64,000 nucleotides of DNA, taken from positions 276,152 to 340,151 of the forward strand of contig QCMT01000002.1 of the NCBI GenBank assembly GCA_003213625.1, in the 5' to 3' direction. Below are positions 27,063-35,941 of this stretch, piece by piece. The translations under genes were made by a program, and so were the position numbers. Each line of letters opens with the position of its first letter. Within the stretch, counting starts at the first letter, position 1. This DNA comes from OCS155 cluster bacterium AG-422-J23 (GTDB lineage Bacteria; Actinomycetota; Acidimicrobiia; Actinomarinales; Actinomarinaceae). The notes beneath the pieces are model-generated. The model ran no database searches, was not told where the DNA came from, and saw only the letters and a list, made by a program, of their open reading frames with translations.

Positions 27063-27986
27063 TTATCTATTTTCTCGAAAAAATGGAACTCCAATATTTC
27101 TAGGTGCTCCTGTCTTTCCTCCTTTATAGATTGTAAGAATAACTAAAACTAAAATCGTAATTACATATGGAGTTATTTTTACTATGTAAGGACTTAATTC
27201 AAAACCATAAGTTTGTAATCTTGGAACCAACGCTTCTAGAAATCCAAACAAAAGTGCACCCAAAGCAGTTCTATATGGCTTCCAACCCCCAAATATAACA
27301 AGTGCTAAAGCAATCCATCCTCTTCCTGAAGTCATGTTATCAGTCCAATATGGAACATAACTTAGTGTGAGATAAACACCTGAAAGTCCTGCAAATGCAC
27401 CTCCTACACAAGTCGCGATAAATTGTGTTTTTGCAACTTTTAAACCCATTGAATCTGATGATTTAGAGTCCTCCCCGACAGCTTCAAGCCTTCTACCAAA
27501 CATTGTTCGCTTTAATACAAAGGATGTAGATATCATTAAAACAACCGCTAAATAAAAGATTATATTTTGGCTGATTAAGACCTCAATTATATTTGAAGGT
27601 TCTGTTATTGAGCTAACACTTTCTAATTTTGTAACAAGCTTTCTTCCGACATAATTTTTCCCAAGTAATGATGAGAGGGCTAAACCTAAAATTGTAAGAA
27701 TCAATCCTGAGACTGTTTGGTCTTGTTTTAAAACAACAGTAACAAGTGCATGTATTGATGCAAAGATAGAGGAAGACAACACACCAACTAAAACTGCCAG
27801 GAATATATTTTCTGTATTAATTGCTGTCATGAAGCCAGTTACCGCACCAACTGAGATCATACCTTCTACTCCAAGGTTGAGTATTCCAGATTTTTCGGTA
27901 ATTAATTCTCCCAATGCAGCAATGAATAACAAAGTTGCTGCTTGCAATGTTGCATTTAAAAGACCAATAAGTTGAATATCAATCAT
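27063..27986 (-). CDS. Nucleoside-type ABC transporter permease 2 (BMP family system)
   Basis: A 307-residue integral membrane protein with about eight to ten helices, of the BPD_transp_2 class found in PnrA/NupP-like nucleoside importers: ATLLFIAALGELITEKSGILNLGVEG at the N-terminus and the GMRP-like GWIALALVIFGGWKPYRTALGALLFG region. It pairs with the permease encoded just upstream, overlapping by eight bases. It is the last gene of the importer operon and lies immediately before the pyrimidine operon, which suggests uptake of nucleosides such as uridine or cytidine; purine nucleosides remain possible. Confidence 0.9.
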   Translation of the reverse strand: MIDIQLIGLLNATLQAATLLFIAALGELITEKSGILNLGVEGMISVGAVTGFMTAINTENIFLAVLVGVLSSSIFASIHALVTVVLKQDQTVSGLILTILGLALSSLLGKNYVGRKLVTKLESVSSITEPSNIIEVLISQNIIFYLAVVLMISTSFVLKRTMFGRRLEAVGEDSKSSDSMGLKVAKTQFIATCVGGAFAGLSGVYLTLSYVPYWTDNMTSGRGWIALALVIFGGWKPYRTALGALLFGFLEALVPRLQTYGFELSPYIVKITPYVITILVLVILTIYKGGKTGAPRNIGVPFFRENR

Positions 27987-29037
27987 TTTCTACTCTCTTT
28001 ATTTGATATGTAAAGAAAAATTGAATTATAAGTGCACCAAAAAGAGTTGAAGCCTGAATTATATCTGCAATGTAAGTACTTACTCCAATTGTTTGTATTA
28101 CAGATCCACCAATTGAGAGAGCACCAAATAAAGAACCAACTAAGAAAATTCCAAGTGGTCTCATGCCAGTAATTGCAGCAACAATTATTGCCGTATATCC
28201 AAAACCTTGCGAAATTCCAGTCGAGACTCTGTGTGTTTGGCTTAACAATTCAATAGCACCTGCAAGTCCAGCAAAACCTCCGCCAATCAACATGGCAATA
28301 AAAGCTTTTTGTTTTGCATTAATTCCTGCATAAATAGCAGTCATTGTAGACCCACCTGCAATTCTCATTTCAAAACCAAATACAGATTTATTTTTGAGAT
28401 AATGAGCTAAGAAAGTAAAAAGTATACAAATTAAAAATCCAAAACTTAGCTTTCCAAATACTGTCGGTAGAAATACTTCCTCACCGACATATGCTGCAGC
28501 TGGAAAATTTAAAGAATTAGGATCTTTCCATGGACCATTAATAAGAAAAATTGTCACACCAAAAACTATATAGTTTGTTAATAGTGTCGTAATAATTTCA
28601 TTTACGCCAAAAACTACTTTTGTTATTGCTGGTATCAATATGCAAACTGATCCACCAACAAAACCAGCAAGGAGCAAAACGAGAATATGAAATGAGGGGT
28701 TGTTAAATTGAGTATTTATGTAAATAAAATTTACTGCAATGGCCCCTAAGAAAATTTGGCCTTCTGCACCAATATTCCATAACTTGACAGAATTAATAAT
28801 AGAAATTCCCAGACCAGCAAGTATAAGTGGAATCGCTTTATTTAAAGATGAGCTTAAGCTATTAACACTTCCCACAGAGAGTCTTAACATTAATGAAAAA
28901 GTATCTATTGGATTTTTATCCTGTATAAGTAATATTATCGAACCAATGATTATGGCAATTATAAATCCAATTAAAAAAGAGTAAAAAGTTGATAGTTCAT
29001 TTACAGTTTGTCTTTTAAAAAGTTTAAAGTTATTCAA
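27979..29037 (-). CDS. Nucleoside-type ABC transporter permease 1 (BMP family system)
   Basis: A 352-residue membrane protein with about ten helices. LWNIGAEGQIFLGAIAVNF, MRIAGGSTMTAIYAGIN and AIIVAAITGMRPLGIFLVGSLFGAL are the conserved segments of the first permease in BMP-type nucleoside importers. It overlaps both the ATPase gene upstream and the second permease downstream by eight bases each, indicating one transcript and a fixed subunit ratio. Confidence 0.9.
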   Translation of the reverse strand: MNNFKLFKRQTVNELSTFYSFLIGFIIAIIIGSIILLIQDKNPIDTFSLMLRLSVGSVNSLSSSLNKAIPLILAGLGISIINSVKLWNIGAEGQIFLGAIAVNFIYINTQFNNPSFHILVLLLAGFVGGSVCILIPAITKVVFGVNEIITTLLTNYIVFGVTIFLINGPWKDPNSLNFPAAAYVGEEVFLPTVFGKLSFGFLICILFTFLAHYLKNKSVFGFEMRIAGGSTMTAIYAGINAKQKAFIAMLIGGGFAGLAGAIELLSQTHRVSTGISQGFGYTAIIVAAITGMRPLGIFLVGSLFGALSIGGSVIQTIGVSTYIADIIQASTLFGALIIQFFFTYQIKRVEND

Positions 29038-30526
29038 TCACACCTGCCATTGCAAGACCAACATTATTGATATCTGCATTGTCAATGTCGAATGATTTTA
29101 CAATTTTTCCTTCATACATAACATGGAGACGATTGCTTAATTTAAATAATTCATCAAGATCTTCTGAAATCAACAAAATAGCTGAGCCCTTATCTCTTTG
29201 GTCCACAAGCAAGGTATGAATAGCTTCTACAGCATTTACATCTAGACCTCTCGTTGGTTGTGAAGCAATAATTATTTCTGGATTACTGACCAATTCTCTT
29301 CCCATCAATAACTTCTGCATATTTCCACCTGATAAAGTTGATATTTCCGCCTTCGAATCAGGAGCTTTAATTGAAAATTTTTTAATCAAACTTTCAAGAT
29401 AAGTTTCAGTTTTAGATCTAGAGAGATGTGGACCCAATCTTGTTTTGAAATAATCTCTAACTATTGAATTGTCTAAAACGGAGACACCTGGTGCTAATCC
29501 TACACCTAGCCTATTTTCAGGAATGTAAGACAAATTAAGTTTTTTTCGAGACTTAACACCTTTTCTTGAAACATCTTTATTATTAATGAATATTTTTCCA
29601 GAATAATCAATCTCAATACCACTAATAATATTTGCAAGTTCTACTTGTCCATTTCCAGATACTCCTGCAATGCCAAGAATTTCGCCAGCTTTTATTTCTA
29701 AATTAATGTCTTCTAAAATCTTATAGTTACTTACTCTATCGATATATTCGATTGACTCTACGCTTAATTTTGTATCTCCAGTCTTATTTGATTTATCGAT
29801 AATTGATTTTTGTATACTTCCCATCATTAATTCAACAAGATCATCGTCAGTAACATCTACCGTTGAAAGATCTTCAGCAACCATTTTTCCATTTTTCATT
29901 ACAAAAACTTTTTCTGTAAAATCTCTGATTTCTCTAAGTTTATGAGAAATCAATACAATGGTTTTTTCATCTTCATCTGACAATCTTTCTAGAGAAATCC
30001 TTAGTTGGTCTGTTTCTTGAGGTGTCAAAACAGCAGTAGGTTCATCTAAAAGCATAATGTTGCTGTTTTTAAAAATTAATTTCATTATTTCAATTTTTTG
30101 CTTTTCTCCAACTGAAAGTTGTGCAATTTTCTTTTCAGGATTTACAGATAAAGAAAATATTTCACAATATTTTTCATATGCTTCTTTGAAATTGTCTTGA
30201 TAAATATTTGCTTTTGAAAGTGTCAAGTTATCTTGAATACTAAAACTTTCAATAAGTCTGAATTCTTGGTGTACCATTCCAATTCCAAGTTCTGATGCAG
30301 ACTCAGGATCAAGACTTTTTTGTTTAGTATCATTAATATATATACTTCCTTTTTCAGGCTGATAGATTCCTGAAAGAATATTCATTAATGATGATTTACC
30401 TGCACCATTTTCCCCAAGTAAGCCATGAATTTTTCCTTTTTGAAGATAGAAGTTTACATCCTCAAGAGCTTTCACATTTCCAAAAGATTTTGAAATATTT
30501 TTTGCTTCGAGAATATATTTTTTCAT
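29030..30526 (-). CDS. Nucleoside-type ABC transporter ATP-binding protein (double ATPase)
   Basis: A 498-residue protein with two ABC domains in tandem. The first is complete: Walker A GENGAGKSS, signature LSVGEKQKIEI, Walker B IMLLDEPTAVL, switch LISHK. The second has a degenerate Walker A (GVSGNGQVE) and a degenerate Walker B region (EIIIASQPTRGLD) with signature LSGGNMQKLL, as is normal in sugar/nucleoside importers of the RbsA/NupO type. A terminator separates it from the binding-protein gene upstream. Confidence 0.93.
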   Translation of the reverse strand: MKKYILEAKNISKSFGNVKALEDVNFYLQKGKIHGLLGENGAGKSSLMNILSGIYQPEKGSIYINDTKQKSLDPESASELGIGMVHQEFRLIESFSIQDNLTLSKANIYQDNFKEAYEKYCEIFSLSVNPEKKIAQLSVGEKQKIEIMKLIFKNSNIMLLDEPTAVLTPQETDQLRISLERLSDEDEKTIVLISHKLREIRDFTEKVFVMKNGKMVAEDLSTVDVTDDDLVELMMGSIQKSIIDKSNKTGDTKLSVESIEYIDRVSNYKILEDINLEIKAGEILGIAGVSGNGQVELANIISGIEIDYSGKIFINNKDVSRKGVKSRKKLNLSYIPENRLGVGLAPGVSVLDNSIVRDYFKTRLGPHLSRSKTETYLESLIKKFSIKAPDSKAEISTLSGGNMQKLLMGRELVSNPEIIIASQPTRGLDVNAVEAIHTLLVDQRDKGSAILLISEDLDELFKLSNRLHVMYEGKIVKSFDIDNADINNVGLAMAGVIE

Positions 30527-30541
30527 TTAGTAATGGTAGTA

Positions 30542-30573
30542 AAAACACTCCAGCATTAAAGCTGGAGTGTTTT
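30542..30573 (-). terminator. Hairpin terminator/attenuator between the binding protein and ATPase genes
   Basis: AAAACACTCCAGC (30542-30554) pairs perfectly with 30561-30573 around a six-base loop, and on the minus strand ends in a run of T. It lies between the binding-protein stop and the ATPase start in the same direction, so it should reduce expression of the membrane components relative to the binding protein. Confidence 0.88.
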
Positions 30574-30584
30574 AAAAATAATTG

Positions 30585-31592
30585 TTACGGGCTAACTGTA
30601 CCAATAACGTTGTCGATGAACTCTTCCTCAACTATTGGAGGATCAAAATTACCTGCAATAATTTCATCTGTTCTTTGTGAAATTAAATCAGCAATGTCAG
30701 ATGGAACATCAGAGCTTAAGTCATATAATGAAACAAGTCCTGTATCCATTCCACCCCAATAAGCACCACCTGCAAATTCACCATCGATAATTGAATTTAC
30801 AACGTCAACATAATATGGTCCCCAGGCCCAAACTGGAGCTGTAACAAATGCGCCCGGTGCAGCTTCTTGACCGTATGCAGTGTTATATGAGATCCATTTT
30901 GCTCCATTTGCTTCTGCAACTACACCAGTTGAAGGTGAGTCTTGGTGTTGAGCTAATACATCCACACCTGTCTCAATTAGAGCATTTGCTGCCTGAGTTT
31001 CCTCTTCAGGTCCAAACCATGTGAATGTCCAAACAACCTCAACTGTAGCATCTGGATTTACTTCTTTTACACCAGTAGCAAAAGCATTGATTCCTCTAAT
31101 AACCTCAGGAATAGGAAATGCAGCAACATAACCGATTTTGTTTGATTCTGTCATTGCTCCTGCAGCCAAACCAGATAGGTATCTTGGTTGATACATTTTT
31201 CCAAAATAGTTTCCAAAGTTACTGTCATTGCTTAAGTAGCCTGAACAATGAAGGAATATTACGTCTGGATATTCCTCTGCCATTTCTGCCATAGCATCAA
31301 TGTAACCAAAGGTTGTTCCAAAAATAATATTGTAACCTTGTTCAATATAAGCTTCTGCAACTGTTCTGAACTCAGTAGCATCCTCAGGAATTAGCTCTGT
31401 GTAAGCTGTTTCGATTCCAGTTTCATCTACTAAGAATTGTCGACCCACATCATGTGCTTGTGACCATCCACCATCGTCAGCTGGTCCTACATACACAAAT
31501 GCAGCTTTGTAATCATCTACGTCTGCGGCTCCACCGCAGGCCATAGTAAGAATACTGATAATAATTAGGCCTACTGCCCAACTTCTGCGCAT
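30585..31592 (-). CDS. BMP/PnrA-family nucleoside-binding lipoprotein
   Basis: A 335-residue extracellular binding protein of the BMP (PnrA/Med/TmpC) family. It has a signal peptide ending at a slightly atypical lipobox TMAC (Cys at residue 19), after which the mature protein is acidic. Family segments include AAFVYVGPADDGGWSQAHDVGR, GKMYQPRYLSGLAAG and VEVVWTFTWFGPEEE. Relatives bind purine or pyrimidine nucleosides. The gene has the best ribosome binding site in the window (AAAAGGAGG six bases before ATG) and a following terminator, consistent with high expression. Confidence 0.92.
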   Translation of the reverse strand: MRRSWAVGLIIISILTMACGGAADVDDYKAAFVYVGPADDGGWSQAHDVGRQFLVDETGIETAYTELIPEDATEFRTVAEAYIEQGYNIIFGTTFGYIDAMAEMAEEYPDVIFLHCSGYLSNDSNFGNYFGKMYQPRYLSGLAAGAMTESNKIGYVAAFPIPEVIRGINAFATGVKEVNPDATVEVVWTFTWFGPEEETQAANALIETGVDVLAQHQDSPSTGVVAEANGAKWISYNTAYGQEAAPGAFVTAPVWAWGPYYVDVVNSIIDGEFAGGAYWGGMDTGLVSLYDLSSDVPSDIADLISQRTDEIIAGNFDPPIVEEEFIDNVIGTVSP

Positions 31593-31616
31593 CCTTACCT
31601 CCTTTTCATAATTTTC

Positions 31617-31622
31617 ATTATA
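31617..31622 (-). promoter_or_regulatory. -10 box (TATAAT) of the nucleoside importer operon
   Basis: TATAAT on the minus strand lies 24 bases before the ATG, giving a leader of about 18 bases that contains AAAAGGAGG. The leader is too short for a riboswitch. Confidence 0.6.
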
Positions 31623-31720
31623 GACATTGGCTTGAGTACATTATTCTTTTAGGAATCATTTTTTTATGGAAGAAACAAGATTTATGATTTAAATTTTTGA
31701 TAGAATGAGCACTTACAATT

Positions 31721-32173
31721 ATGGAAAAATTATTTTACTCTTGGGATGAACAACTAAAAGATACAAACGAAATTTGTGAACTTATTGAGAAAGATGATTT
31801 TGTTCCAGATGTCATCGTTGGTATTAGTCGTGGAGGGTTAATACCGGGAGTTATGATTTCTCATAAATTAAATATTCCATTTAAGCCAGTACATGCATCA
31901 ACAAGAGATTTTCCACATTGGGAAAATTACTTACCCAAGTCTAAAGATGAAAAAGTTCTTATTGTTGATGATATTTGTGACAGCGGTGAAACCTTTGAAA
32001 GGCTTTCTGAATATATAAAAGAAAATATAAATCATGAATGTGATGTTAGATTTGTATCTCTATGGTGGAACAATGAATGCGATTTTGAACCTCATTATTA
32101 TATAAGAGATTTAGCAAAAGATACAGAAAATGTATGGGTGGATTTTCCACATGAATCTTGGTGGAAACAATAA
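31721..32173 (+). CDS. Purine-type phosphoribosyltransferase (xanthine/hypoxanthine-guanine PRTase-like)
   Basis: A 150-residue type I PRTase with the PRPP motif KVLIVDDICDSGET near residue 87 and a substrate loop VGISRGGLIPGVM near residue 36. Size and the WWNNE...VDFPHESWW C-terminus match the Gpt-like group that converts xanthine, guanine or hypoxanthine to nucleotides. It stands alone on the plus strand, divergent from the nucleoside importer, so the two could serve nucleobase salvage together. TACAAT just before the ATG may be part of its promoter. Confidence 0.85.
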   Translation: MEKLFYSWDEQLKDTNEICELIEKDDFVPDVIVGISRGGLIPGVMISHKLNIPFKPVHASTRDFPHWENYLPKSKDEKVLIVDDICDSGETFERLSEYIKENINHECDVRFVSLWWNNECDFEPHYYIRDLAKDTENVWVDFPHESWWKQ

Positions 32174-32174
32174 T

Positions 32175-32588
32175 CTAAGAAACTAGATTTTTAGCATACT
32201 CTTTAATTGTTTTAAGCATGCTGTAAGCTCCATTTCTACGAGCAGGACTTAAAATTACACCTAGTTCAAATTCTTCCATCAAATCAATATCTGACGAAAC
32301 AATATCTTCAGCTTTTTCATCAGAGTATATTGATGCAATTAAAGTAACCAATCCTTTTGCAATAAGAGCATCTGAATCGCTATTAAAAAAAAGTTTTTCA
32401 TCTTTTTCTTCAGGAACAAGCCAAACTTGGCTTTGACAACCATTTACTTTAAAGTTATCGAGTCGTAGTTCTAGAGGAAATGAATCATTCTCTTTAGCTT
32501 TTTCAATTAAATATTGATATTTTTCCTGATCATTTGGGAAAATATCTAGTATTTTTTTGTATTCATCAACTTTTTCTCTTATAGACAT
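32175..32588 (-). CDS. sufE: Sulfur acceptor protein SufE
   Basis: A 137-residue SufE that receives the persulfide from SufS and delivers it to SufB. The acceptor Cys is in VNGCQSQVWL near residue 50, and the conserved C-terminal segment includes LSPARRNGAYSML. Most actinobacteria use SufU in this place, so SufE is noteworthy. It lies directly after sufS, in the run sufC-sufS-sufE. It converges with the PRTase gene with one base between. Confidence 0.93.
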   Translation of the reverse strand: MSIREKVDEYKKILDIFPNDQEKYQYLIEKAKENDSFPLELRLDNFKVNGCQSQVWLVPEEKDEKLFFNSDSDALIAKGLVTLIASIYSDEKAEDIVSSDIDLMEEFELGVILSPARRNGAYSMLKTIKEYAKNLVS

Positions 32589-32590
32589 TT

Positions 32591-33814
32591 TTATCTCAAC
32601 ATATCGACACTAGATATTAGTGCTGACTTTAATGTGTCAATATCTTCTTTGTCGTTATAAATGTAGGCTGTTGATCTAATAGTTGCATCAATACCTAATT
32701 TTCTGTGAAACGGTTGAACACAGTGATGACCTGCTCTTACAGCAACTCCATGTGTATCTAGCATCAACGAAAGATCTGCTGCATGAACACCATCAACATA
32801 CATACCAAAAGTACATCCTGCAATATCTTGTTCGGAATGTATTACATTCACACCATCGATATCTAGTAAAACTTTCCTACCGTATTCACGCAATTCATCA
32901 GAATGTTTTTCAACCTCCGACATACCCAAATTTTCTAAATAATCTATAGCTGCTCCAAGGCCAATTGCCTCTACATATGGGGGAGTTCCTGCTTCGAATT
33001 TATGAGGAACGGGTGCCCAAGTTGCTTTATCATAATGAACTTCTTCAATCATATCTCCACCGCCATAAACTGGATCAAGAGAATTTAATAATTCTTTCTT
33101 GCCCCATACAACGCCAATACCAGTAGGTCCTAGCATTTTATGTCCAGAGAATACTAAGAAATCAATTCCTAAATCCTGAACATCAACTTTTCTATGTGGT
33201 ACTAGTTGAGCACCATCAATAATTAATAAAGCATCAGAATTTGATCTAACTAAATTATTTATTTCTTTAATATCTGGGAGCATTCCAGAAAGATTAGATT
33301 CACCAACAATTGAAACTACTTTTGTTTTTGATGAAAGCTTTGAAGATAGGTCATCAAGATTTAGTGAAAAGTCATCATTTACTTTTATATAATTAATGGT
33401 TAATTTGTATTTTTCAGCAACCATTTGCCAAGGGATAATATTTGCATGGTGTTCAATCTCCGATAAGATTATCTCATCACCTTCACCCATTAATTTATTT
33501 GCTATTGAATTAGCTAAAAAATTAAGCGCTTCAGTTGTTCCCTTAGTAAAAATTATCTCATCTGATTCAGATGCGTTTAAGAAAGATTGAAGCTTATGCC
33601 TAACTGATTCATATTCGCTAGTAGTTTCTGATGAGAGCACATAAGTTCCTCTGTGAACATTTGCGTTATTATATTTGTAAATATCATTCATCTTATCTAT
33701 TACTGAGTTAGGTTTTTGTGAGGTTGCACCTGAGTCTAAGTAAGTTAATTTCTTTCCATTGATAGCTCTTTCAAATATTGGAAAATCTTTTTTTATGTCT
33801 GAAAATTTGCTCAT
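32591..33814 (-). CDS. sufS: Cysteine desulfurase SufS
   Basis: A 407-residue class V aminotransferase-fold PLP enzyme that takes sulfur from cysteine. YLDSGATSQKP begins the enzyme, the PLP lysine is in LVFSGHKMLGPTGIG, and the catalytic Cys is in VRAGHHCVQPFHRKLG, the SufS-type (group II) arrangement. The start overlaps the end of the second sufC by four bases and sufE follows at once. Confidence 0.96.
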   Translation of the reverse strand: MSKFSDIKKDFPIFERAINGKKLTYLDSGATSQKPNSVIDKMNDIYKYNNANVHRGTYVLSSETTSEYESVRHKLQSFLNASESDEIIFTKGTTEALNFLANSIANKLMGEGDEIILSEIEHHANIIPWQMVAEKYKLTINYIKVNDDFSLNLDDLSSKLSSKTKVVSIVGESNLSGMLPDIKEINNLVRSNSDALLIIDGAQLVPHRKVDVQDLGIDFLVFSGHKMLGPTGIGVVWGKKELLNSLDPVYGGGDMIEEVHYDKATWAPVPHKFEAGTPPYVEAIGLGAAIDYLENLGMSEVEKHSDELREYGRKVLLDIDGVNVIHSEQDIAGCTFGMYVDGVHAADLSLMLDTHGVAVRAGHHCVQPFHRKLGIDATIRSTAYIYNDKEDIDTLKSALISSVDMLR

Positions 33815-34536
33815 TGGTAAGATTCGTATCCTTCTTTCTCAAGTTTTTCAGATAATTCTACACCACCAGTTTCTACAATATTCCCATCTACAAATACATG
33901 AACATAGTCTGGTTTAACATATTCCAATAATCTCTGATAATGGGTAACGACCAAATAAGCACGATCTGGAGTTCTTAAATTACTTATTCCTTCTCCTACG
34001 ATTCTTAAACCATCAACATCAAGGCCTGAATCAGTTTCATCTAAAATTGCAAGTTTGGGATTTAGTACTGCAAGTTGTAGAATCTCATTTCTCTTTCTCT
34101 CTCCACCTGAAAAACCATCGTTTAAGTATCTATCAACAAAATCTGGCGAAAGACCTAAATCTTTCATTGCCTCAGCAACTTTTAACCTGAGCTCCACTGT
34201 TGTGTATTCAGTTTCTTCAATATTTGTAAGAGCAGTTTTAAGCATATTAACTATCGTTACTCCAGGTATTGACTCGGGATATTGAAAAGCAAGAAACATT
34301 CCTTTTTTCGCTCGATTATCTACTGGTTCTTCAGTAACATCTTCTCCACTGAACGTAATTTTTCCATCTGTTATTTCATATACTGGGTTACCCATTAAAA
34401 CATTAGCAAGAGTTGATTTTCCTGAGCCATTAGGTCCCATGATTGCATGAACTTCACCAGGGTTAATTTCTAGGTTTACTCCATTTATAATTGGAGTTGA
34501 TTCTACAGATGCATGTAAATTTTCAATTTTTAACAC
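33811..34536 (-). CDS. sufC: Fe-S cluster assembly ATPase SufC (second copy)
   Basis: A 241-residue SufC with Walker A GPNGSGKST, FLAFQYPESIPGV, signature GFSGGERKRNEILQL, Walker B LAILDETDSGLD and switch LVTHYQR. It is closer to the canonical SufC sequence (FSGGE(K/R)KRNEI) than the first copy at 15297-15998. It starts at GTG 34536, with a TAATAT box six bases upstream. Placement with sufS and sufE rather than sufB and sufD is unusual and raises the question of which copy serves the scaffold. Confidence 0.94.
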   Translation of the reverse strand: MLKIENLHASVESTPIINGVNLEINPGEVHAIMGPNGSGKSTLANVLMGNPVYEITDGKITFSGEDVTEEPVDNRAKKGMFLAFQYPESIPGVTIVNMLKTALTNIEETEYTTVELRLKVAEAMKDLGLSPDFVDRYLNDGFSGGERKRNEILQLAVLNPKLAILDETDSGLDVDGLRIVGEGISNLRTPDRAYLVVTHYQRLLEYVKPDYVHVFVDGNIVETGGVELSEKLEKEGYESYQ

Positions 34537-34542
34537 ATAACT

Positions 34543-34548
34543 ATATTA
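34543..34548 (-). promoter_or_regulatory. Putative -10 box (TAATAT) of the sufC-sufS-sufE operon
   Basis: TAATAT on the minus strand ends six bases before GTG 34536. No ribosome binding site is visible, which fits a leaderless transcript. Confidence 0.4.
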
Positions 34549-34599
34549 ATTCTATAAAAAAACAAACGACATTTGATTAGTCAAATTTGAAAACAAAAT

Positions 34600-34605
34600 T
34601 AGAAT
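34600..34605 (+). promoter_or_regulatory. -10 box (TAGAAT) of the acyl-CoA dehydrogenase gene, leaderless
   Basis: TAGAAT ends exactly six bases before the ATG at 34612. The spacer AAGGGA resembles a ribosome binding site but touches the ATG, too close to be used. Confidence 0.55.
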
Positions 34606-34611
34606 AAGGGA

Positions 34612-35733
34612 ATGCAATTCAGTCTTACAGAACTTCAAAATGAAATTAAAGAAAATGCTCAAAAGCTTCTTTCTGAAAAAGTTGATTTGCTTGAGTTAAT
34701 TAAAAAAGTTGACGATAACACAAGAATTGACAATGAGTTATGGCAGCTGGTAAGTGAACAAGGTTGGTTGGGTTTAGATGTTCCTGAGGAAGATGGAGGA
34801 TTAGGTTTTTCAAAAGTGGATTCATCCATACTCTCCGAAGTGTTTGGATATTACATGCCGATAGTTCCCATTTTTAGTTCAGGTGTTGTATTCAAACAAC
34901 TACTTTTACACTCTCCTTCTGAACTAAAAAATAAAATTCTTCCTGAAATAGTTTCAGGCTCAAAGATTGGTTCATTTGGCATTTATGAAAATGACCGATA
35001 TGAGATAAATGATGAAAATATTTCAACAGTAGCTGAAAATAATGACAATGGATACGTACTTAATGGCAAGAAAAGTTATGTGATGTTTGGAGATACTTCT
35101 GATTACTTTGCTGTTCTTGCTAAATCTGAAGATGGATTCAAATTCATAATGGTAGATAAAGACAATCCTGGAGTAATAATTTCAGAAACAACATCCTTAG
35201 ATCAAACAAGACCAATGGCTGAGATAATACTTGAGAATGTCGAGGTTGGTAATGAAAACTTTATGTTCGATATTAAAGAAGATGAAAATATATGGAATAA
35301 GGTAAAGCATATATCCATCTCTTTTCTTGCTATGGAGCAAGTTGGAGGAGCACAAGCTTGTTTAGATATGTCTACTAAATATGCAAAAGAAAGAATTCAA
35401 TTTGGAAGACCAATTGGATCTTTCCAGGCAATACAACATATGTGTGCAGATATGCTTCTTCAAATCGAAAGTGCAAAATCTATTGCCTACAGTTCTGTAA
35501 GAGTTGACTCTGACGATGTTGTTGAACTAGAAATGAGTTCTTCAATGGCAAAAGCTTATTGTTCCGATGTATTCAATAAAGTATCAGGAGATAACATTCA
35601 AGTTCATGGTGGAATTGGGTTTACTTGGGAGCATCCAGCACACCTTTATTTTAAAAAAGCTAAATCTGATTCGCTTATTTTTGGAACTGCTAAATCTGCT
35701 CGAAATGATGTATCCAGACTCTTAAGTTTATAA
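34612..35733 (+). CDS. Acyl-CoA dehydrogenase
   Basis: A 373-residue FAD enzyme of the acyl-CoA dehydrogenase family, oxidising an acyl-CoA to the enoyl-CoA. It has the all-helical N-terminal domain (EQGWLGLDVPEEDGGLGFS), a middle beta domain with NGKKSYVMFGDTSDYF, and C-terminal helices with ERIQFGRPIGSFQAIQHMCADM and IQVHGGIGFTWEHPAHLYFKKAKSD. The FTWEHP ending is typical of actinobacterial FadE-like forms active on branched, ring or sterol-derived CoAs. The substrate cannot be named from sequence. Confidence 0.9.
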   Translation: MQFSLTELQNEIKENAQKLLSEKVDLLELIKKVDDNTRIDNELWQLVSEQGWLGLDVPEEDGGLGFSKVDSSILSEVFGYYMPIVPIFSSGVVFKQLLLHSPSELKNKILPEIVSGSKIGSFGIYENDRYEINDENISTVAENNDNGYVLNGKKSYVMFGDTSDYFAVLAKSEDGFKFIMVDKDNPGVIISETTSLDQTRPMAEIILENVEVGNENFMFDIKEDENIWNKVKHISISFLAMEQVGGAQACLDMSTKYAKERIQFGRPIGSFQAIQHMCADMLLQIESAKSIAYSSVRVDSDDVVELEMSSSMAKAYCSDVFNKVSGDNIQVHGGIGFTWEHPAHLYFKKAKSDSLIFGTAKSARNDVSRLLSL

Positions 35734-35734
35734 A

Positions 35735-35941
35735 TTGCCAAGACTTCCAAAATTCGAAAGTTACAGATTTATAGGATATAGAAAAAATATGAAAGTTTAT
35801 GATTGTGATAATCCCGATCATTTTAAAGCATTAGAGCAACTTGAAGAAGAAAAAGAACTTGTAAAAAACAATCAATTACAATCTTTTGCTCCTGATTCTT
35901 TAGAGGAAGCAAAGAATAGAAGTTTTAAACCTTTTAAGTAA
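35735..35941 (+). CDS. Small conserved hypothetical protein
   Basis: A 68-residue soluble protein starting at TTG, two bases after the acyl-CoA dehydrogenase stop, so probably co-translated. It reads MPRLPKFESYRFIGYRKN, then a short VYDCDNPDHF segment, a charged helix and the tail LQSFAPDSLEEAKNRSFKPF. I recall similar small proteins in other actinobacteria but know no function. The 3' end overlaps the convergent hydrolase gene by eight bases. Codon use looks like its neighbours. Confidence 0.65.
   Translation: MPRLPKFESYRFIGYRKNMKVYDCDNPDHFKALEQLEEEKELVKNNQLQSFAPDSLEEAKNRSFKPFK

Noticed and set aside
31593-31660. Possible purine riboswitch ahead of the nucleoside-binding protein gene
   Set aside because: A good TATAAT box leaves a leader of only about 18 bases, too short for a riboswitch.
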